DNA of 64,000 bases, from NCBI RefSeq assembly GCF_010211745.1, contig NZ_PDWQ01000006.1, positions 159,106-223,105 of the forward strand. Direction: 5' to 3'. Below the pieces are notes generated by a model. It was not told the origin of the DNA. It did no database searches and worked only from the letters and a program-made list of their open reading frames with translations. The stretch's first letter is position 1, and each line of letters starts with the position of its first letter. This document shows, in pieces, positions 47,383-57,468 of this stretch. The position numbers and the translations under genes are program-made. Source of the stretch: Pseudoxanthomonas kalamensis DSM 18571. Its GTDB lineage: Bacteria; Pseudomonadota; Gammaproteobacteria; Xanthomonadales; Xanthomonadaceae.

Positions 47383-48069
47383 TCAGCCGCGTGCGGCAGC
47401 CACCTCGGCACGCATCGCGGCAATGGTGTCGGCATAAGCCTGGCGGGTGCGCGGTTCGCGGAAGATCGCCGAGCCGGCGACGAAAGTATCGGCCCCGGCG
47501 GCGGCAATGGCGCCGATGTTGTCGGTCTTCACCCCGCCGTCGATTTCCAGCCGGATGGGCTTGCCGCTGGCATCGATCTTCTCCCGCACCACCCTCAGTT
47601 TGTCCAGCGCCGAAGGGATGAAGGCTTGGCCGCCGAATCCGGGGTTGACCGACATCAGCAGCACCAGGTCCAGCTCCGGCAGCACCCAGTCCAGCACATC
47701 GACCGGGGTGGCCGGATTCAGCACCAGTCCGGCCTTGCAGCCCGAGGCGCGGATCAGTTGCACGCTGCGGTGTACGTGCGCACTGGCCTCGGGGTGGAAG
47801 CTGATCAAACTGGCGCCGGCCTCGACGAAGTCGCCGACAATCCGATCCACCGGCGACACCATCAGGTGCACGTCGATCGGTGCGGTCACACCGTGCTTGC
47901 GCAGGGCCTGGCAGACCATCGGCCCGATGGTCAGGTTGGGCACGTAATGGTTGTCCATCACGTCGAAGTGCACCCAGTCCGCACCGGCGGCCAGCACGTT
48001 GTCGACTTCCTCGCCCAGGCGGGCGAAGTCGGCGGAAAGGATGGACGGGGCGATGATGCAATCGGACAT
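47383..48069 (-). CDS. rpe: Ribulose-phosphate 3-epimerase
   Basis: 228 aa TIM barrel. The start region [18 protein letters not shown], the metal/phosphate segments [31 protein letters not shown] and [11 protein letters not shown], and the C-terminal [19 protein letters not shown] all match the family. It interconverts ribulose-5-P and xylulose-5-P. It follows the J-domain gene by 5 bases. Confidence 0.97.
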   Translation of the reverse strand: MSDCIIAPSILSADFARLGEEVDNVLAAGADWVHFDVMDNHYVPNLTIGPMVCQALRKHGVTAPIDVHLMVSPVDRIVGDFVEAGASLISFHPEASAHVHRSVQLIRASGCKAGLVLNPATPVDVLDWVLPELDLVLLMSVNPGFGGQAFIPSALDKLRVVREKIDASGKPIRLEIDGGVKTDNIGAIAAAGADTFVAGSAIFREPRTRQAYADTIAAMRAEVAAARG

Positions 48070-48074
48070 GGCGG

Positions 48075-48401
48075 TCAGCGTTTGCGCAGGGTGCGGATGC
48101 GGTCGTAGGCGGCGTTGATGTCGCGGGCCTTGGTTTCGGCCTGCCGGCGCAGCTCCGGCGCGGCCCCGGCCATCTTGTCCGGGTGGTATTGCGAAATCAG
48201 CCGCCGGTAGGCCTGGTCGATCTCGGCGTCGCTGGCGTCGCGGTCCAGGCCCAGCACCCGGTAGGGGTCGTCGCGGCTCAGGCGGAACCAGTCCTCGTCG
48301 AAGGCATGGCCCAGAATCAGGCCGATCAGCCCGCCCAGCGGGTGCCGCAGCAGCAGCCAGCCGGCCACGAACCCCAGCAATTTGCCATACCAGCGTTTCA
48401 T
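48075..48401 (-). CDS. Small membrane-anchored J-domain protein (DjlA-like)
   Basis: 108 aa from the ATG at 48401. The N-terminus has one hydrophobic segment ([13 protein letters not shown] with [14 protein letters not shown]). Residues 45-108 are a J domain: [16 protein letters not shown] and the HPD tripeptide in ISQYHPDKM. It would stimulate the DnaK ATPase at the membrane. It resembles the end domains of DjlA but lacks the central TerB-like region. It is coupled to rpe and divergent from purC. Confidence 0.88.
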   Translation of the reverse strand: MKRWYGKLLGFVAGWLLLRHPLGGLIGLILGHAFDEDWFRLSRDDPYRVLGLDRDASDAEIDQAYRRLISQYHPDKMAGAAPELRRQAETKARDINAAYDRIRTLRKR

Positions 48402-48466
48402 TGCTGCAAGTGTAAGCCACCCATGCCGGCGCGCGCCGTACACTAGGCGGTTCCAAAGGAGGCGCC

Positions 48467-49390
48467 ATGCCCACGACCCTGCTCGAGTCCGACCTGCCCG
48501 GCCTGTCGCTGATCCATCGCGGCAAGGTGCGCGACGTCTTCGACCTGCCCCGCGAGCGCCTGCCCGCCGACGCGCCGGGCGACTGCCTGCTGATGGTCGC
48601 CACTGATCGCCTGAGCGCGTTCGACGTGGTCCTGCCCGACCCGATCCCCGGCAAGGGCGAGATGCTGTGCCAGATCTCCAATTTCTGGTTCGCCCGGACC
48701 GCGCAGCTGATGCCCAACCACCTGACCGGCATCGACGTGGCCAGCGTGCTGCCGGACGGGGTCGATCCGGCGCTGTACGCGCGGCGCGCGGTGGTCACCC
48801 GCAAGCTCAAGCCGGTGCCGGTGGAAGCGATCGCCCGCGGCTACCTGATCGGCAGCGGCTGGAAGGACTACCAGCGTACCGGCCACGTCAGCGGCATCCG
48901 CCTGCCTGACGGCCTGCGCCAGGCCGAGCAGCTGCCCGAACCGATCTTCACCCCCTCGACCAAGGCCGCGGTCGGCGACCACGACGAGAACATCGATTTC
49001 GACACCATGGTCCGCAAGATCGGCGCCGAGCTGGCCGAGAAGGTCCGCGACGCCACCCTGCGGATCTACCGCTTCGCCGCCGAATTCGCCGCCGAACGCG
49101 GCATCCTGCTGGCCGATACCAAGTTCGAATTCGGCACCGACGCCGACGGCCGCCTGTACGTGATGGACGAGATGCTGACCCCGGACTCGTCGCGTTACTG
49201 GCCCGCCGACCAGTACCAGGTCGGCAGCAGCCCGCCCAGCTACGACAAGCAGTTCGTGCGCGACTACCTGGAGATGCTGGACTGGGGCAAGACCGCCCCC
49301 GGGCCGTCGTTGCCGGCCGAGGTGATCGAGCGCACCCGCGCCAAATACGCCGAGGCGCTGCAGCGTCTGGCCGGCATCGTCGTCGATTGA
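48467..49390 (+). CDS. purC: Phosphoribosylaminoimidazole-succinocarboxamide synthase
   Basis: 307 aa, the longer yeast-like type of SAICAR synthetase. It has a strong AGGAGG upstream of the ATG. Conserved words are [37 protein letters not shown] (split: [13 protein letters not shown] and [11 protein letters not shown]), [29 protein letters not shown] and [12 protein letters not shown]. It joins CAIR and aspartate in purine synthesis. Confidence 0.97.
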   Translation: MPTTLLESDLPGLSLIHRGKVRDVFDLPRERLPADAPGDCLLMVATDRLSAFDVVLPDPIPGKGEMLCQISNFWFARTAQLMPNHLTGIDVASVLPDGVDPALYARRAVVTRKLKPVPVEAIARGYLIGSGWKDYQRTGHVSGIRLPDGLRQAEQLPEPIFTPSTKAAVGDHDENIDFDTMVRKIGAELAEKVRDATLRIYRFAAEFAAERGILLADTKFEFGTDADGRLYVMDEMLTPDSSRYWPADQYQVGSSPPSYDKQFVRDYLEMLDWGKTAPGPSLPAEVIERTRAKYAEALQRLAGIVVD

Positions 49391-49401
49391 AGGCGCCCGC
49401 C

Positions 49402-49740
49402 ATGCGCGCCGCCTACCTGTCACTGGCCATCGCCATCGTCGCCGAAGTCGTCGCCACCTCGGCGCTGAAAGGTTCGGACGGTTTCACCCGGCTCGGTCCC
49501 TCGCTGCTCGCGGTGGCCGGCTATGCGGTCGCCTTCTACGCGCTGGCGCTGGTGCTGCGCAGCGTGCCGCTCGGCGTGGCCTACGCCATCTGGTGCGGGG
49601 CGGGCATCGTGCTGGTCACCCTGATCGGCTGGGTGGTGATGAAGCAGCCGCTGGACGGACCGGCCCTGGTCGGGATCGGCCTGATCCTGGCCGGCGTGCT
49701 GGTGATCCAGCTGTTCTCGCGGTCGGCCGCGCCGGGCTGA
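49402..49740 (+). CDS. Small multidrug resistance (SMR) family transporter
   Basis: 112 aa with four hydrophobic helices. The first helix has the membrane-embedded glutamate in AIAIVAEVVATSALKGS, the essential charge of EmrE-type antiporters. The middle GVAYAIWCGAGIVLVTLIG is the classic SMR signature. It is likely a homodimeric proton-coupled exporter of cationic compounds or guanidinium; EmrE and SugE types cannot be separated with certainty. It starts 12 bases after purC; a TTG at 49387 is an alternative start. Confidence 0.9.
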   Translation: MRAAYLSLAIAIVAEVVATSALKGSDGFTRLGPSLLAVAGYAVAFYALALVLRSVPLGVAYAIWCGAGIVLVTLIGWVVMKQPLDGPALVGIGLILAGVLVIQLFSRSAAPG

Positions 49741-49807
49741 GACGCGCCCGCCCGCCGCGCGCGGATAGGCTATCCTCCATACCCGAGCGCATCCTCGGGA
49801 GGGATCA

Positions 49808-50287
49808 ATGAACGCGACGGCCGAACGCCCCATCGACCGCTGGTTCGCCCATTACTCCGGCGACCACCGCAACGACATCAACCAGCGCATCCACGTGGTC
49901 GCGGTGCCGGCCATCCTGTGGTCGGTGGTCGCTCTGTTGTGGTGCATCCCTGTGTTCGGCACCTGGTTCCGCAGCGGCATCTGGGCCGCGCTGGCGATGT
50001 TCGCCGCGTGGGCGTTCTATTACCGGCTGTCGCGGCCGATCGGCCTGGCCATGCTGGTGGTGTTCTTCACCATGGCCTGCAGCTGCCGGCTGCTGGAGGC
50101 CAGCATCGGCCTGGGCAACCTGTTGTGGCTGGCAGTCGGCGTGTTCGTGGTGGCCTGGATCGCGCAGTTCATCGGCCACAAGATCGAAGGCCGCAAGCCC
50201 AGCTTCTTCACTGACATCGTCTATCTGCTGATCGGGCCGATCTGGGTGCTGGCCAAGTTCTTCCGCAAGATGGAGTGGAAGTACTGA
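49808..50287 (+). CDS. Mpo1-like (DUF962) membrane protein
   Basis: 159 aa with four hydrophobic helices. The N-terminus DRWFAHYSGDHRNDINQRIHVVAVP carries the conserved His-rich pattern (Y-x-x-x-H-x-x-x-x-N-x-x-x-H), and the third loop has AQFIGHKIEGRKPSF, both typical of DUF962/Mpo1. Yeast Mpo1 is an Fe(II) dioxygenase that shortens 2-hydroxy fatty acids; a similar reaction here is inference. GGGAGG precedes the start. It converges on the next gene with 21 bases between stops. Confidence 0.85.
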   Translation: MNATAERPIDRWFAHYSGDHRNDINQRIHVVAVPAILWSVVALLWCIPVFGTWFRSGIWAALAMFAAWAFYYRLSRPIGLAMLVVFFTMACSCRLLEASIGLGNLLWLAVGVFVVAWIAQFIGHKIEGRKPSFFTDIVYLLIGPIWVLAKFFRKMEWKY

Positions 50288-50308
50288 ACCGGCGACCGCC
50301 ACGCGTGC

Positions 50309-51175
50309 TTACTGCCCCAGCATCTCCGCGCTAGGCGCGAACGCGCGCGGCGCGTAGCCGAAGTCGCGCCAGGCCGGGCCTGCATCGAACACCAGATCCT
50401 GGCGCATCCGCGCGACCGCCGCGTCGCCCAAGCCCTGCAACCTGCCGCTCCAGCGCGCAACGCGCACGGCCGCGCCGAACAGCGGCGCCGGCAACTCCAG
50501 CAGCCGCGCCGGCGGCCGCAGCGCGGCCAGCGTGCGCGCTACCATTTCGCGATAGGCCAGGGTTTCGCCACCGGGCAAGGCATAGGCTTGGCCGTGGCTG
50601 GCCGGCGCATCGACCACGGCCAGCGCCGCCGCCGCCAGGTCGTCGACATGCACCGGCTGGCGCAGGCCGGTGGCGCCGCGCGGCAGCACGAATACGCCGC
50701 TGCGTGCGGCCAGCGCCGCGATCCGGCTCAGGGTCTGGTCGCGGCCGGCGCCATAGACCAGGGTCGGACGCAGCAGCGTCGCCGCCGCGTCGCGCGAACC
50801 CGCTGTGGCGAAAACGGTCGCTTCGCCCTGCCGCAGTCGCGCGGCCAGTTCGCGTTCGTGGCCATCGGCCGAATCCTGCTTGACCTGCAGGCTGGTCGAA
50901 CCGAAGGCGATCACCCGTGGCGCCGTGACACCGGCACGCGCATACCACTGCGCGAAGCCGTCCAGCGGCCCCAGGCTGAAGATCGCATCGACCGCCGCCG
51001 GCAGGTACGCCATCGCTTCCGGCGCGCCGAGGTCGCCCGGCAGCCAGGTCACTCCCGGCAATGCTTCGCGCGCCTGGCGACTGGCCGCCCAGACCTGCCA
51101 GCGCTCGGCCTGCAGACGCGCCAGCAGCGAACGCCCGATCTGCCCGCTGCCGCCGAACAGCAGCGCCCGGCGCAC
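50309..51175 (-). CDS. NAD(P)-dependent epimerase/dehydratase-like (extended SDR)
   Basis: 288 aa starting with GTG at 51175, which shares one base with the nhaA stop (TAGTG). The N-terminal Rossmann motif is ALLFGGSGQIGRSLLARL (Gly-x-x-Gly-x-x-Gly). LRPTLVYGAGRD fits the atypical SDR substrate region and HVDDLAAAALA follows. The catalytic Tyr-x-x-x-Lys is not obvious, so it may be a non-catalytic or divergent member. The substrate is unknown. The coupling to nhaA is probably translational. Confidence 0.82.
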   Translation of the reverse strand: MRRALLFGGSGQIGRSLLARLQAERWQVWAASRQAREALPGVTWLPGDLGAPEAMAYLPAAVDAIFSLGPLDGFAQWYARAGVTAPRVIAFGSTSLQVKQDSADGHERELAARLRQGEATVFATAGSRDAAATLLRPTLVYGAGRDQTLSRIAALAARSGVFVLPRGATGLRQPVHVDDLAAAALAVVDAPASHGQAYALPGGETLAYREMVARTLAALRPPARLLELPAPLFGAAVRVARWSGRLQGLGDAAVARMRQDLVFDAGPAWRDFGYAPRAFAPSAEMLGQ

Positions 51176-52398
51176 TACGGGGCGTCGTCCTTCAGGGTCA
51201 GGCGCAGCCATGTCCAGCCGCACAGCGCGGCCACCACCGAACCAACCAGCACCCCGAGTACCGACGATTGCGCCAGGCCGTTGCCGGCGCCCGGATAGGC
51301 CAGGCTGGCGATGAACAGGCTCATGGTGAAGCCGATCCCGCACAATAGGCCCAGCCCGGTCATGCTGCGGCCGTCCAGCCCTTCCGGCCAGCGGCCGCCG
51401 GCCAGCCGCACCAGCAGCGCCGCGCCGATCACGCCCACCGGCTTGCCCAGCAACAGGCCCAGCATGATGCCCAGCGGCACCGGCGACAGCAGGTCGGACA
51501 AGCCGAAGCCACGCAGGTCGAGCCCGGCATTGGCGAAGGCGAACACCGGCAGGATCGCGTAGGCCACCCACGGATGCAGCGCGTGTTCCAGGCGTTCCAG
51601 CGGCGAATGATGCCCGTCTTCCTCGCCACGGTGCGGAATCAACAGCCCGGTCACCACCCCGGCCAGAGTCGCGTGCACGCCCGACTTCAGCACGCAGACC
51701 CAGACCAGCACACCAAGCAGCAGGTACGGGGTGAGCGCGCGGATCCCGCGCAGATTCAGCAGCACCATGCCGGTGATCGCCGCGCCTGCCCATACCAGCG
51801 CCGTCACCGACAGGTCCTCAGTGTAGAACACCGCGATGATCGAGATCGCAGCCAGGTCGTCGACCACCGCGATGGTCGACAGCAGCAGCTTGGCCGCCAC
51901 CGGCACCCGCGAGCCCAGCAGCGACAGGATGCCGAGTGCGAAGGCGATGTCGGTCGCCGCCGGGATCGCCCAGCCGGCAATCGCTCCGGGATCGCCGCGA
52001 TTGATCCACCAGAAGATCCCGGACGGCACCGCGACGCCGGCGCAGGCGCAGGCCAGCGGCAGCACCAGTTGCGAGCGCTCGGACAGTTGCCCGCCGGACG
52101 CTTCGCGCTTGATTTCCAGCGCGACCAGCAGGAAGAAGATCGCCATCAAGCCGTCGTTGATCCACAGCAGCAGCGGCTTGGCGATCTTGAACTCGCCGAA
52201 CGCCACCGCCACCGGCAACTGCCGGAAGCTGTCGTAGACCGGTTCCAGCCCGGAATTGGCGAACAGCAACGCCAGCGCCGCCGCGCCGATCAGCAGAATG
52301 CCGCCGGCGGCTTCCAGGCGAAAGAATTCGCTCAGCGCCGAGCGTGTCAGTCCCGGCAACTCGCGGACGGTGCGGGAAACGGTATTCTCGTCGGACAT
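51175..52398 (-). CDS. nhaA: Na+/H+ antiporter NhaA
   Basis: 407 aa with about 12 hydrophobic helices. The family motifs are ESGGILL-like EAAGGILLIGAAALAL, FFLLVALEIKREASGG, GWAIPAATDIAFALGIL with the ion-binding Asp pair region, and LLSTIAVVDDLAAISII containing the essential Asp-Asp. It exchanges sodium for protons at the inner membrane. It lies downstream of nhaD and of a CaCA antiporter, all on one strand. Confidence 0.96.
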   Translation of the reverse strand: MSDENTVSRTVRELPGLTRSALSEFFRLEAAGGILLIGAAALALLFANSGLEPVYDSFRQLPVAVAFGEFKIAKPLLLWINDGLMAIFFLLVALEIKREASGGQLSERSQLVLPLACACAGVAVPSGIFWWINRGDPGAIAGWAIPAATDIAFALGILSLLGSRVPVAAKLLLSTIAVVDDLAAISIIAVFYTEDLSVTALVWAGAAITGMVLLNLRGIRALTPYLLLGVLVWVCVLKSGVHATLAGVVTGLLIPHRGEEDGHHSPLERLEHALHPWVAYAILPVFAFANAGLDLRGFGLSDLLSPVPLGIMLGLLLGKPVGVIGAALLVRLAGGRWPEGLDGRSMTGLGLLCGIGFTMSLFIASLAYPGAGNGLAQSSVLGVLVGSVVAALCGWTWLRLTLKDDAP

Positions 52399-52438
52399 GC
52401 CCGGATTCTAGCGGTTGCGCCAATCCCTTGTCACAGCG

Positions 52439-53866
52439 TCAGCCGGTAAAATAGCGCGCGTTGATCCACATGTGCATCGCGATGCTGGCGGCATAGCCAA
52501 GTGCGATCGCCCATGCCCACTTCAGGTGGCTGAAGAAGGTGTACTTGCCATGCGCCTGCCCCATCAGGGCGACACCGGCGGCCGAACCGATCGACAGCAG
52601 GCTGCCGCCGACGCCGGCGGTGAACGTGACCAGTAACCACTGCCCGGTGTCCATCTGCGGATTCATCTGCAGCACCGCCACCATCATCGGGATGTTGTCG
52701 AGCACCGCCGAGATTAGCCCGACCAGCACGTTGGCCGCAGTCGGGCCCAGATGGCCGTAGAACATCTCCGAGGACAGCGCCAGATAGCCACAGAAGCCCA
52801 GCGCGCCCACGCACATGATCACCCCGAAGAAGAACAGCAGGGTGTCCCATTCGGCACGCGCCACCTGTTCGTAGCTGTCGAAGGCATCGACATCGCCGGG
52901 GCTGCCCTGACGGTTGAATTCGTCGATCTCGTAGCGCTCGGCGGTGCGCTGCAGGTGCCAGCCATACAGCTTGAGCAGAGACAAGCCGGTGATCATGCCG
53001 AGGAACGGCGGTAGGTCGAGCACGCCGTGGAAGAACACCGCCAGGCTGACGGTGAACCCGAACAGCGCCAGTATCGGCAACGCGCCGCGCTTCATCCGCG
53101 AATCGTCCTCGCTGCCGACCGGCTTTCCGGACGGCAGGGCGAAGCTCATCAGCAGCGCCGGAACGCCCCAGTTGATCAGTGCCGGCACCAGCAACGCGAA
53201 GAAGGTCGCGAATGGCACGATCCCGCGCTGCCAGACCAGCAGGGTCGTGATGTCGCCGAACGGGCTGAACGCGCCGCCGGCATTGGCGGCGACGACGATG
53301 TTGATGCAGCCGATCCCGATGAAGCGGGCGTTGCCGTCGGCGACCGCCATCAGCACCGCGCACATCACCAGTGCCGTGGTCAGGTTGTCGATCAGCGGCG
53401 ACAGTACGAACGCCAACGCGCCGGTGATCCAGAACAGCGCGCGGTAGCCCAGCTTGCGGCGCAACAGCCAGCCGCGCAGCGCATTGAACACGTTGCGTTC
53501 GCTCATTGCGTTGACGTAGGTCATCGCCGACAGCAGGAACAGAAACAGTTCCGCGTATTCCAGTACGTAACCCGACAGCGCCCGTTCGGTCAGCTCGTGG
53601 TCGCCGCGCAGGCCCACCACCACCGCCAGCAGGGCCCAGATCACACCGGCAGCCATCATCACCGGCTGCGACTTGCGCAGATGGGTGAACTCCTCGACGA
53701 AGACCAGTGCGTAGGCCAGACAGAAGATCGCCACCGCGGCGAAACCGACCCAGTGCGTGGTCAGCCCGGCCTGCAGTTCCGACGCATTTGCCGCACCTGG
53801 CAGCAGCAGGGCCACCGGCACTGCGAAACGGGCCAGCAGACGCACAACGGTCGGTTTCATCGGCAT
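52439..53866 (-). CDS. nhaD: Na+/H+ antiporter NhaD
   Basis: 475 aa with a likely signal-like first helix (ARFAVPVALLLPGAANASE) and about 12 further helices. NhaD-type motifs are GALAFVLSPLIDNLTTALVM, AANAGGAFSPFGDITTLLVW and LLSIGSAAGVALMGQA. It belongs to the IT superfamily and is known from halophiles and Vibrio. The start is the ATG at 53866; one at 53860 is possible. It ends 40 bases before nhaA. Confidence 0.94.
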   Translation of the reverse strand: MPMKPTVVRLLARFAVPVALLLPGAANASELQAGLTTHWVGFAAVAIFCLAYALVFVEEFTHLRKSQPVMMAAGVIWALLAVVVGLRGDHELTERALSGYVLEYAELFLFLLSAMTYVNAMSERNVFNALRGWLLRRKLGYRALFWITGALAFVLSPLIDNLTTALVMCAVLMAVADGNARFIGIGCINIVVAANAGGAFSPFGDITTLLVWQRGIVPFATFFALLVPALINWGVPALLMSFALPSGKPVGSEDDSRMKRGALPILALFGFTVSLAVFFHGVLDLPPFLGMITGLSLLKLYGWHLQRTAERYEIDEFNRQGSPGDVDAFDSYEQVARAEWDTLLFFFGVIMCVGALGFCGYLALSSEMFYGHLGPTAANVLVGLISAVLDNIPMMVAVLQMNPQMDTGQWLLVTFTAGVGGSLLSIGSAAGVALMGQAHGKYTFFSHLKWAWAIALGYAASIAMHMWINARYFTG

Positions 53867-53917
53867 TCGGGGGAAGCGTGGGGAGCGACTAGTCTAGCCG
53901 CTGACGACGGCCGGCGG

Positions 53918-54871
53918 TCAGGTGCCGGCCAGCAACAGCTCCAGCGCCACCCAGCCGAGAAAGGCGATGCACAGGACCGCGCCTTCGCCGCGGCTGATCC
54001 GCAAGTCGCCCTTCAGCAGCGGATACAACAGCAGCGCGAACGCAATCGCCGCCGGCAGTTCCAGCCGCACGAACGAAGCCGGCAACGGCACCGGGCGGAA
54101 CGCCGCCATGCCGCCGACCACGACCAGCAGGTTGAACAGGCTGGAGCCGATGACGTGGCCGACCACCATGTCGCCCTGCCCGCGCCGCGCGGCCATCACC
54201 GCGGCCGCCACTTCCGGCAGCGCGGTACCGATCGCCACCGGCAGCAGGCCGGTCAGCAGCGGCGTCCAGCCAAGCCCGGCACCAATCCTCGGCGCGCTGT
54301 CGACGACGAAGCCGGCGCCGTAGTACAGCAGCGCGCAGGCCAGCACGAAGCGCAGCAAATTCAGCCACAGCGCCTGCTTGGTCGCGGCATAGGCTTCCAC
54401 CCCTTCGCGCACCGCCTCGCCCTCGCGCGAGGCGCGCGCCAGCAGGAAGCCCAGCAGGGCGACGAAACCCAGCAACAGAGCGATGCCTTCGACCCGGCCG
54501 ACCACCCCGTCCAGCCCGAACCCGATCAGCGCCAGTGTCGCCACCGCCAGCAGCACCAGCATCGGCGCCAGCAGGCGCATCCGCACCAGCAGCGGCGCAG
54601 CCAGCGCGGCCGCGCCCAGGGTCAGGCCCAGGTTGACGATGTTGCTGCCGATCGCATTGCCCAGCGCCATGTCCTGCGCGCCGACCCAGACCGCGCGCGC
54701 GTTGACCGCCAGTTCCGGCAGCGAAGTGACGAAGGCCAGCAGCAGCAGGCCGGCGACGAACGGCGATACGCCCAGCCGCTGCGCCAGCCCCGAGGCGCCC
54801 TTGACCAGGGTGTCGCCGCCCAATGCCAGCAGCAGCAGTCCAAGTGCGAAGAATCCCCAAGCTTCCAGCAT
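53918..54871 (-). CDS. Calcium/sodium antiporter (CaCA family, YrbG type)
   Basis: 317 aa with ten or so helices in two inverted halves. Each half carries an alpha-repeat: LPELAVNARAVWVGAQDMALGNAIGSNIVNLGL (key words SLPELAVNA and GNAIGSNIVN) and LPEVAAAVMAARRGQGDMVVGHVIGSSLFNLL (ALPEVAAAV and GHVIGSSLFN). It exchanges Ca2+ or another cation for Na+ or H+. It sits between hmgA and nhaD on the same strand. Confidence 0.92.
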   Translation of the reverse strand: MLEAWGFFALGLLLLALGGDTLVKGASGLAQRLGVSPFVAGLLLLAFVTSLPELAVNARAVWVGAQDMALGNAIGSNIVNLGLTLGAAALAAPLLVRMRLLAPMLVLLAVATLALIGFGLDGVVGRVEGIALLLGFVALLGFLLARASREGEAVREGVEAYAATKQALWLNLLRFVLACALLYYGAGFVVDSAPRIGAGLGWTPLLTGLLPVAIGTALPEVAAAVMAARRGQGDMVVGHVIGSSLFNLLVVVGGMAAFRPVPLPASFVRLELPAAIAFALLLYPLLKGDLRISRGEGAVLCIAFLGWVALELLLAGT

Positions 54872-54943
54872 CTGCGCGGCTCCCGTGGCGTCCCGTAGGC
54901 ACCGATTCTATGCGCAGCCGCCCGGCGACGGCCAATCCCGCGC

Positions 54944-56239
54944 TCAGCGCGGCGGCGAGAAGCGTTTTTCCAGCCCGGCCCAGCAGCCGGTGTAGTCGCG
55001 CTGCCGGTGCGCCGCCTCCAGCGCCTGCCGGACCGGCCGGATCACCGCGCGGGTCTCGAACATGAAGGCCATGCTGTCGACGATCACGTCCGGCTTCGAC
55101 AGGTCGGCGGACGACGCCTTCTCGAACGTCGCCGCATCCGGGCCGTGACCGGTCATGCAATTGTGCAGCGAAGCGCCGCCCGGCACGAAGCCCTCGGCCT
55201 TGGCGTCGTACGCACCGTGGATCAGGCCCATGAACTCGCTGGCGATGTTGCGGTGGAACCACGGCGGCCGGAAGGTGTCCTGCGCCACCAGCCAACGCGG
55301 CGGGAAGATCACGAAATCCATGTTGCCCACGCCGGGAGTGTCGCTGGGCGAGGTCAACACCAGGAAGATCGACGGATCCGGGTGGTCGTAGCTGATCGAA
55401 CCGATCGTGTTGAAACGGCGCAGATCGTAGCGGTACGGCGCGTAGTTGCCATGCCAGCCGACCACGTCCAGCGGCGAGTGGCCAATGTCGGCACGCCACA
55501 ACCGCCCCTGGAACTTGGCGATCAACTCGAAATCGCCCTCGATGTCCTCGTAGGCCGCGCACGGGGTCTCGAAATCGCGCGGGTTGGCCAGGCCATTGGC
55601 GCCGATCGGCCCCAGGTCGGGCAGACGCAGCAAGGCGCCGAAGTTCTCGCAGACATAGCCGCGCGAAGGCCCGTCCGGCAGTTCGACGCGAAAACGCACG
55701 CCACGCGGAATCACCGCGATCTGCTGCGGCTCCACTTCCAGCACGCCCAGTTCGGTGGCGATCCGCAGCCGCCCTTGCTGCGGCACGATCAGCAGCTCGG
55801 CGTCGGCGTCGTAGAAATAACGGCCGCGCATGTCGCGGTCGGCGGCGTACAGGTGAATGCCGACCCCGACCTGCGCCGCAGGCGAGCCATTGCCGGCCAT
55901 CGTGAACATACCCTCGACGAAATCCGCCGGCGCCTGTGGCAACGGCAACGGCGACCAGCGCAACTGCTCCGGCGTGACCGGAGTTTCGTCGAAATCGTTG
56001 TGAAAGCGCGGCTGCGCGAACGGGGTGAATGCTCCGTGCACGGCCGCCGGGCGAATCCGGTACAGCCAGCTGCGGAAGTTGTGCCCGCGCGGCGCGGTGA
56101 ACGCGGTCCCCGACAGCTGTTCGGCGTACAGTCCGTGGGCGACCCGCTGCGGCGAGTTGCGCCCGACCGGAAGCGTGTCGGCAAGCGCCTCGCTGGCGAA
56201 CTCGTTGCCGAAACCGGTCATGTAACCGTTGGATTGCAT
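54944..56239 (-). CDS. hmgA: Homogentisate 1,2-dioxygenase
   Basis: 431 aa cupin-type enzyme that opens the homogentisate ring to maleylacetoacetate. It has [16 protein letters not shown] at the N-terminus, [22 protein letters not shown] (split as [10 protein letters not shown] and GYVCENFG) and the Fe(II) site [19 protein letters not shown] near residue 315-335. A later [15 protein letters not shown] fits as well. It follows hpd by 31 bases and feeds the maiA/FAH pair 20 kb away. Confidence 0.97.
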   Translation of the reverse strand: MQSNGYMTGFGNEFASEALADTLPVGRNSPQRVAHGLYAEQLSGTAFTAPRGHNFRSWLYRIRPAAVHGAFTPFAQPRFHNDFDETPVTPEQLRWSPLPLPQAPADFVEGMFTMAGNGSPAAQVGVGIHLYAADRDMRGRYFYDADAELLIVPQQGRLRIATELGVLEVEPQQIAVIPRGVRFRVELPDGPSRGYVCENFGALLRLPDLGPIGANGLANPRDFETPCAAYEDIEGDFELIAKFQGRLWRADIGHSPLDVVGWHGNYAPYRYDLRRFNTIGSISYDHPDPSIFLVLTSPSDTPGVGNMDFVIFPPRWLVAQDTFRPPWFHRNIASEFMGLIHGAYDAKAEGFVPGGASLHNCMTGHGPDAATFEKASSADLSKPDVIVDSMAFMFETRAVIRPVRQALEAAHRQRDYTGCWAGLEKRFSPPR

Positions 56240-56270
56240 GCTGCCTCCCGCAAACAGGCGTCGGCCCAGC

Positions 56271-57368
56271 CTACAGCACGCCGCGCTTCATCTGGTCGCG
56301 CTCGATGCTTTCGAACAGGGCCTGGAAGTTGCCCTCGCCGAAACCCTCGTTGCCCTTGCGCTGGATGATCTCGAAGAAGATCGGCCCGACCGCGTTCTGG
56401 GTGAATATCTGCAGCAGCTTGCGCTGGTGCGTTTCCGGGTCGGCGTCGATCAGGATCTTGTTCTTCGCCAGCCGCGCCACGTCTTCGCCATGCTCGGGGA
56501 TGCGCTGGTCGATCACCTCGAAATAGGTGTCAGGGGTGTCGAGGAACTCGACCCCGGCCGCGCGCATCCTTTCGACCGTGTCGTAGATGTCCTCGGTGAA
56601 GCAGGCCACATGCTGGATGCCTTCGCCGTGGTAGGCGTCCAGGTATTCGTTGATCTGCGACTTCGGGTCGGACGACTCGTTCAGCGGGATGCGTACCATG
56701 CCGTCCGGCGCGGTCATCGCCTTCGACAGCAGGCCGGTCTTGGCGCCCTTGATGTCGAAATAGCGGATCTCGCGGAAGTTGAACAGGCGCTCGTAGTAAT
56801 CGGCCCACTTGGCCATGTTGCCGTGGTACAGGTTGTGGGTCAGGTGGTCGATGAAGGTCAGGCCGAAACCCTTCGGCATCTTCTCCACGCCCGGCAGCCA
56901 TTCGTAGTCCGGGTCGTGGATGGTGCCGCGATCATCGTAACGGTCGACGATGTACAGCATGCAGCCGCCGATGCCCTGGATCACCGGCGCGGCCACCGCC
57001 TTGCTCAGCTCCTCGCGCGGCGCGAACGGCTCGGCGCCGTTCTTCAGCGCCTGCGTGCGCGCCCAGTCGGCCAGCTTGCTGACCCGGATCGCGAAGCCGC
57101 AGGCGCTGGGGCCGTGCTTGGCGGCGAAGTCGGCGGCGAACGAATCCGGATCCTCGTTGATCAGGAAGGTACAGTCGCCCTGCCGGTAGGTGCTGATCGG
57201 CCGCGTCCGGTGGCGCGCCACCTGGACGAAGCCGAGCTTGCGGAAGTAGTCGTGGAGCATCTGCCCCTGCCCGGCGGGCGCGGCGAATTCGACGAATTCA
57301 AAGCCGTCGATGCCCATCGGATTGTCGAATGTGGCGACCTGGATGCCGCGGTCGGTTTCTGCGCTCAT
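56271..57368 (-). CDS. hpd: 4-hydroxyphenylpyruvate dioxygenase
   Basis: 365 aa. The ATG at 57368 is chosen because TAGGAG lies six bases upstream, whereas the ATG at 57374 would have no spacing. VOC-fold iron ligands are in [15 protein letters not shown] (His), [12 protein letters not shown] (His) and [25 protein letters not shown] (key [12 protein letters not shown], Glu). It converts 4-hydroxyphenylpyruvate to homogentisate. It is divergent from the MarR gene, with the predicted promoter/operator between them. Confidence 0.97.
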   Translation of the reverse strand: MSAETDRGIQVATFDNPMGIDGFEFVEFAAPAGQGQMLHDYFRKLGFVQVARHRTRPISTYRQGDCTFLINEDPDSFAADFAAKHGPSACGFAIRVSKLADWARTQALKNGAEPFAPREELSKAVAAPVIQGIGGCMLYIVDRYDDRGTIHDPDYEWLPGVEKMPKGFGLTFIDHLTHNLYHGNMAKWADYYERLFNFREIRYFDIKGAKTGLLSKAMTAPDGMVRIPLNESSDPKSQINEYLDAYHGEGIQHVACFTEDIYDTVERMRAAGVEFLDTPDTYFEVIDQRIPEHGEDVARLAKNKILIDADPETHQRKLLQIFTQNAVGPIFFEIIQRKGNEGFGEGNFQALFESIERDQMKRGVL

Positions 57369-57426
57369 GGCCATCTCCTACAATTGCCCCTCGCCCGGGA
57401 CACGAGCCCGGCGCATGGTAGGCTCC

Positions 57427-57455
57427 TTTATAGTTTCAAATGAAACCAATTGCAA
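57427..57455 (-). promoter_or_regulatory. Promoter of hpd with MarR operator filling the spacer
   Basis: On the minus strand -35 TTGCAA (57450-57455) and -10 TATAAA (57427-57432) are exactly 17 bases apart. The spacer holds GTTTCAAATGAAAC (57433-57446), with perfect 6-bp arms around two bases. A repressor bound there would exclude RNA polymerase. The same word precedes FAH-maiA at 36153-36166. The marR start is 22 bases away, so autoregulation is possible. Confidence 0.75.
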
Positions 57456-57468
57456 GCGGCGGTGCATC

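Noticed and set aside
53027..54898. Very long open frame (over 600 codons) antisense to nhaD and the CaCA antiporter
   Set aside because: It is a His/Gln/Arg-rich low-complexity translation spanning two genuine membrane-protein genes; a GC-driven shadow.
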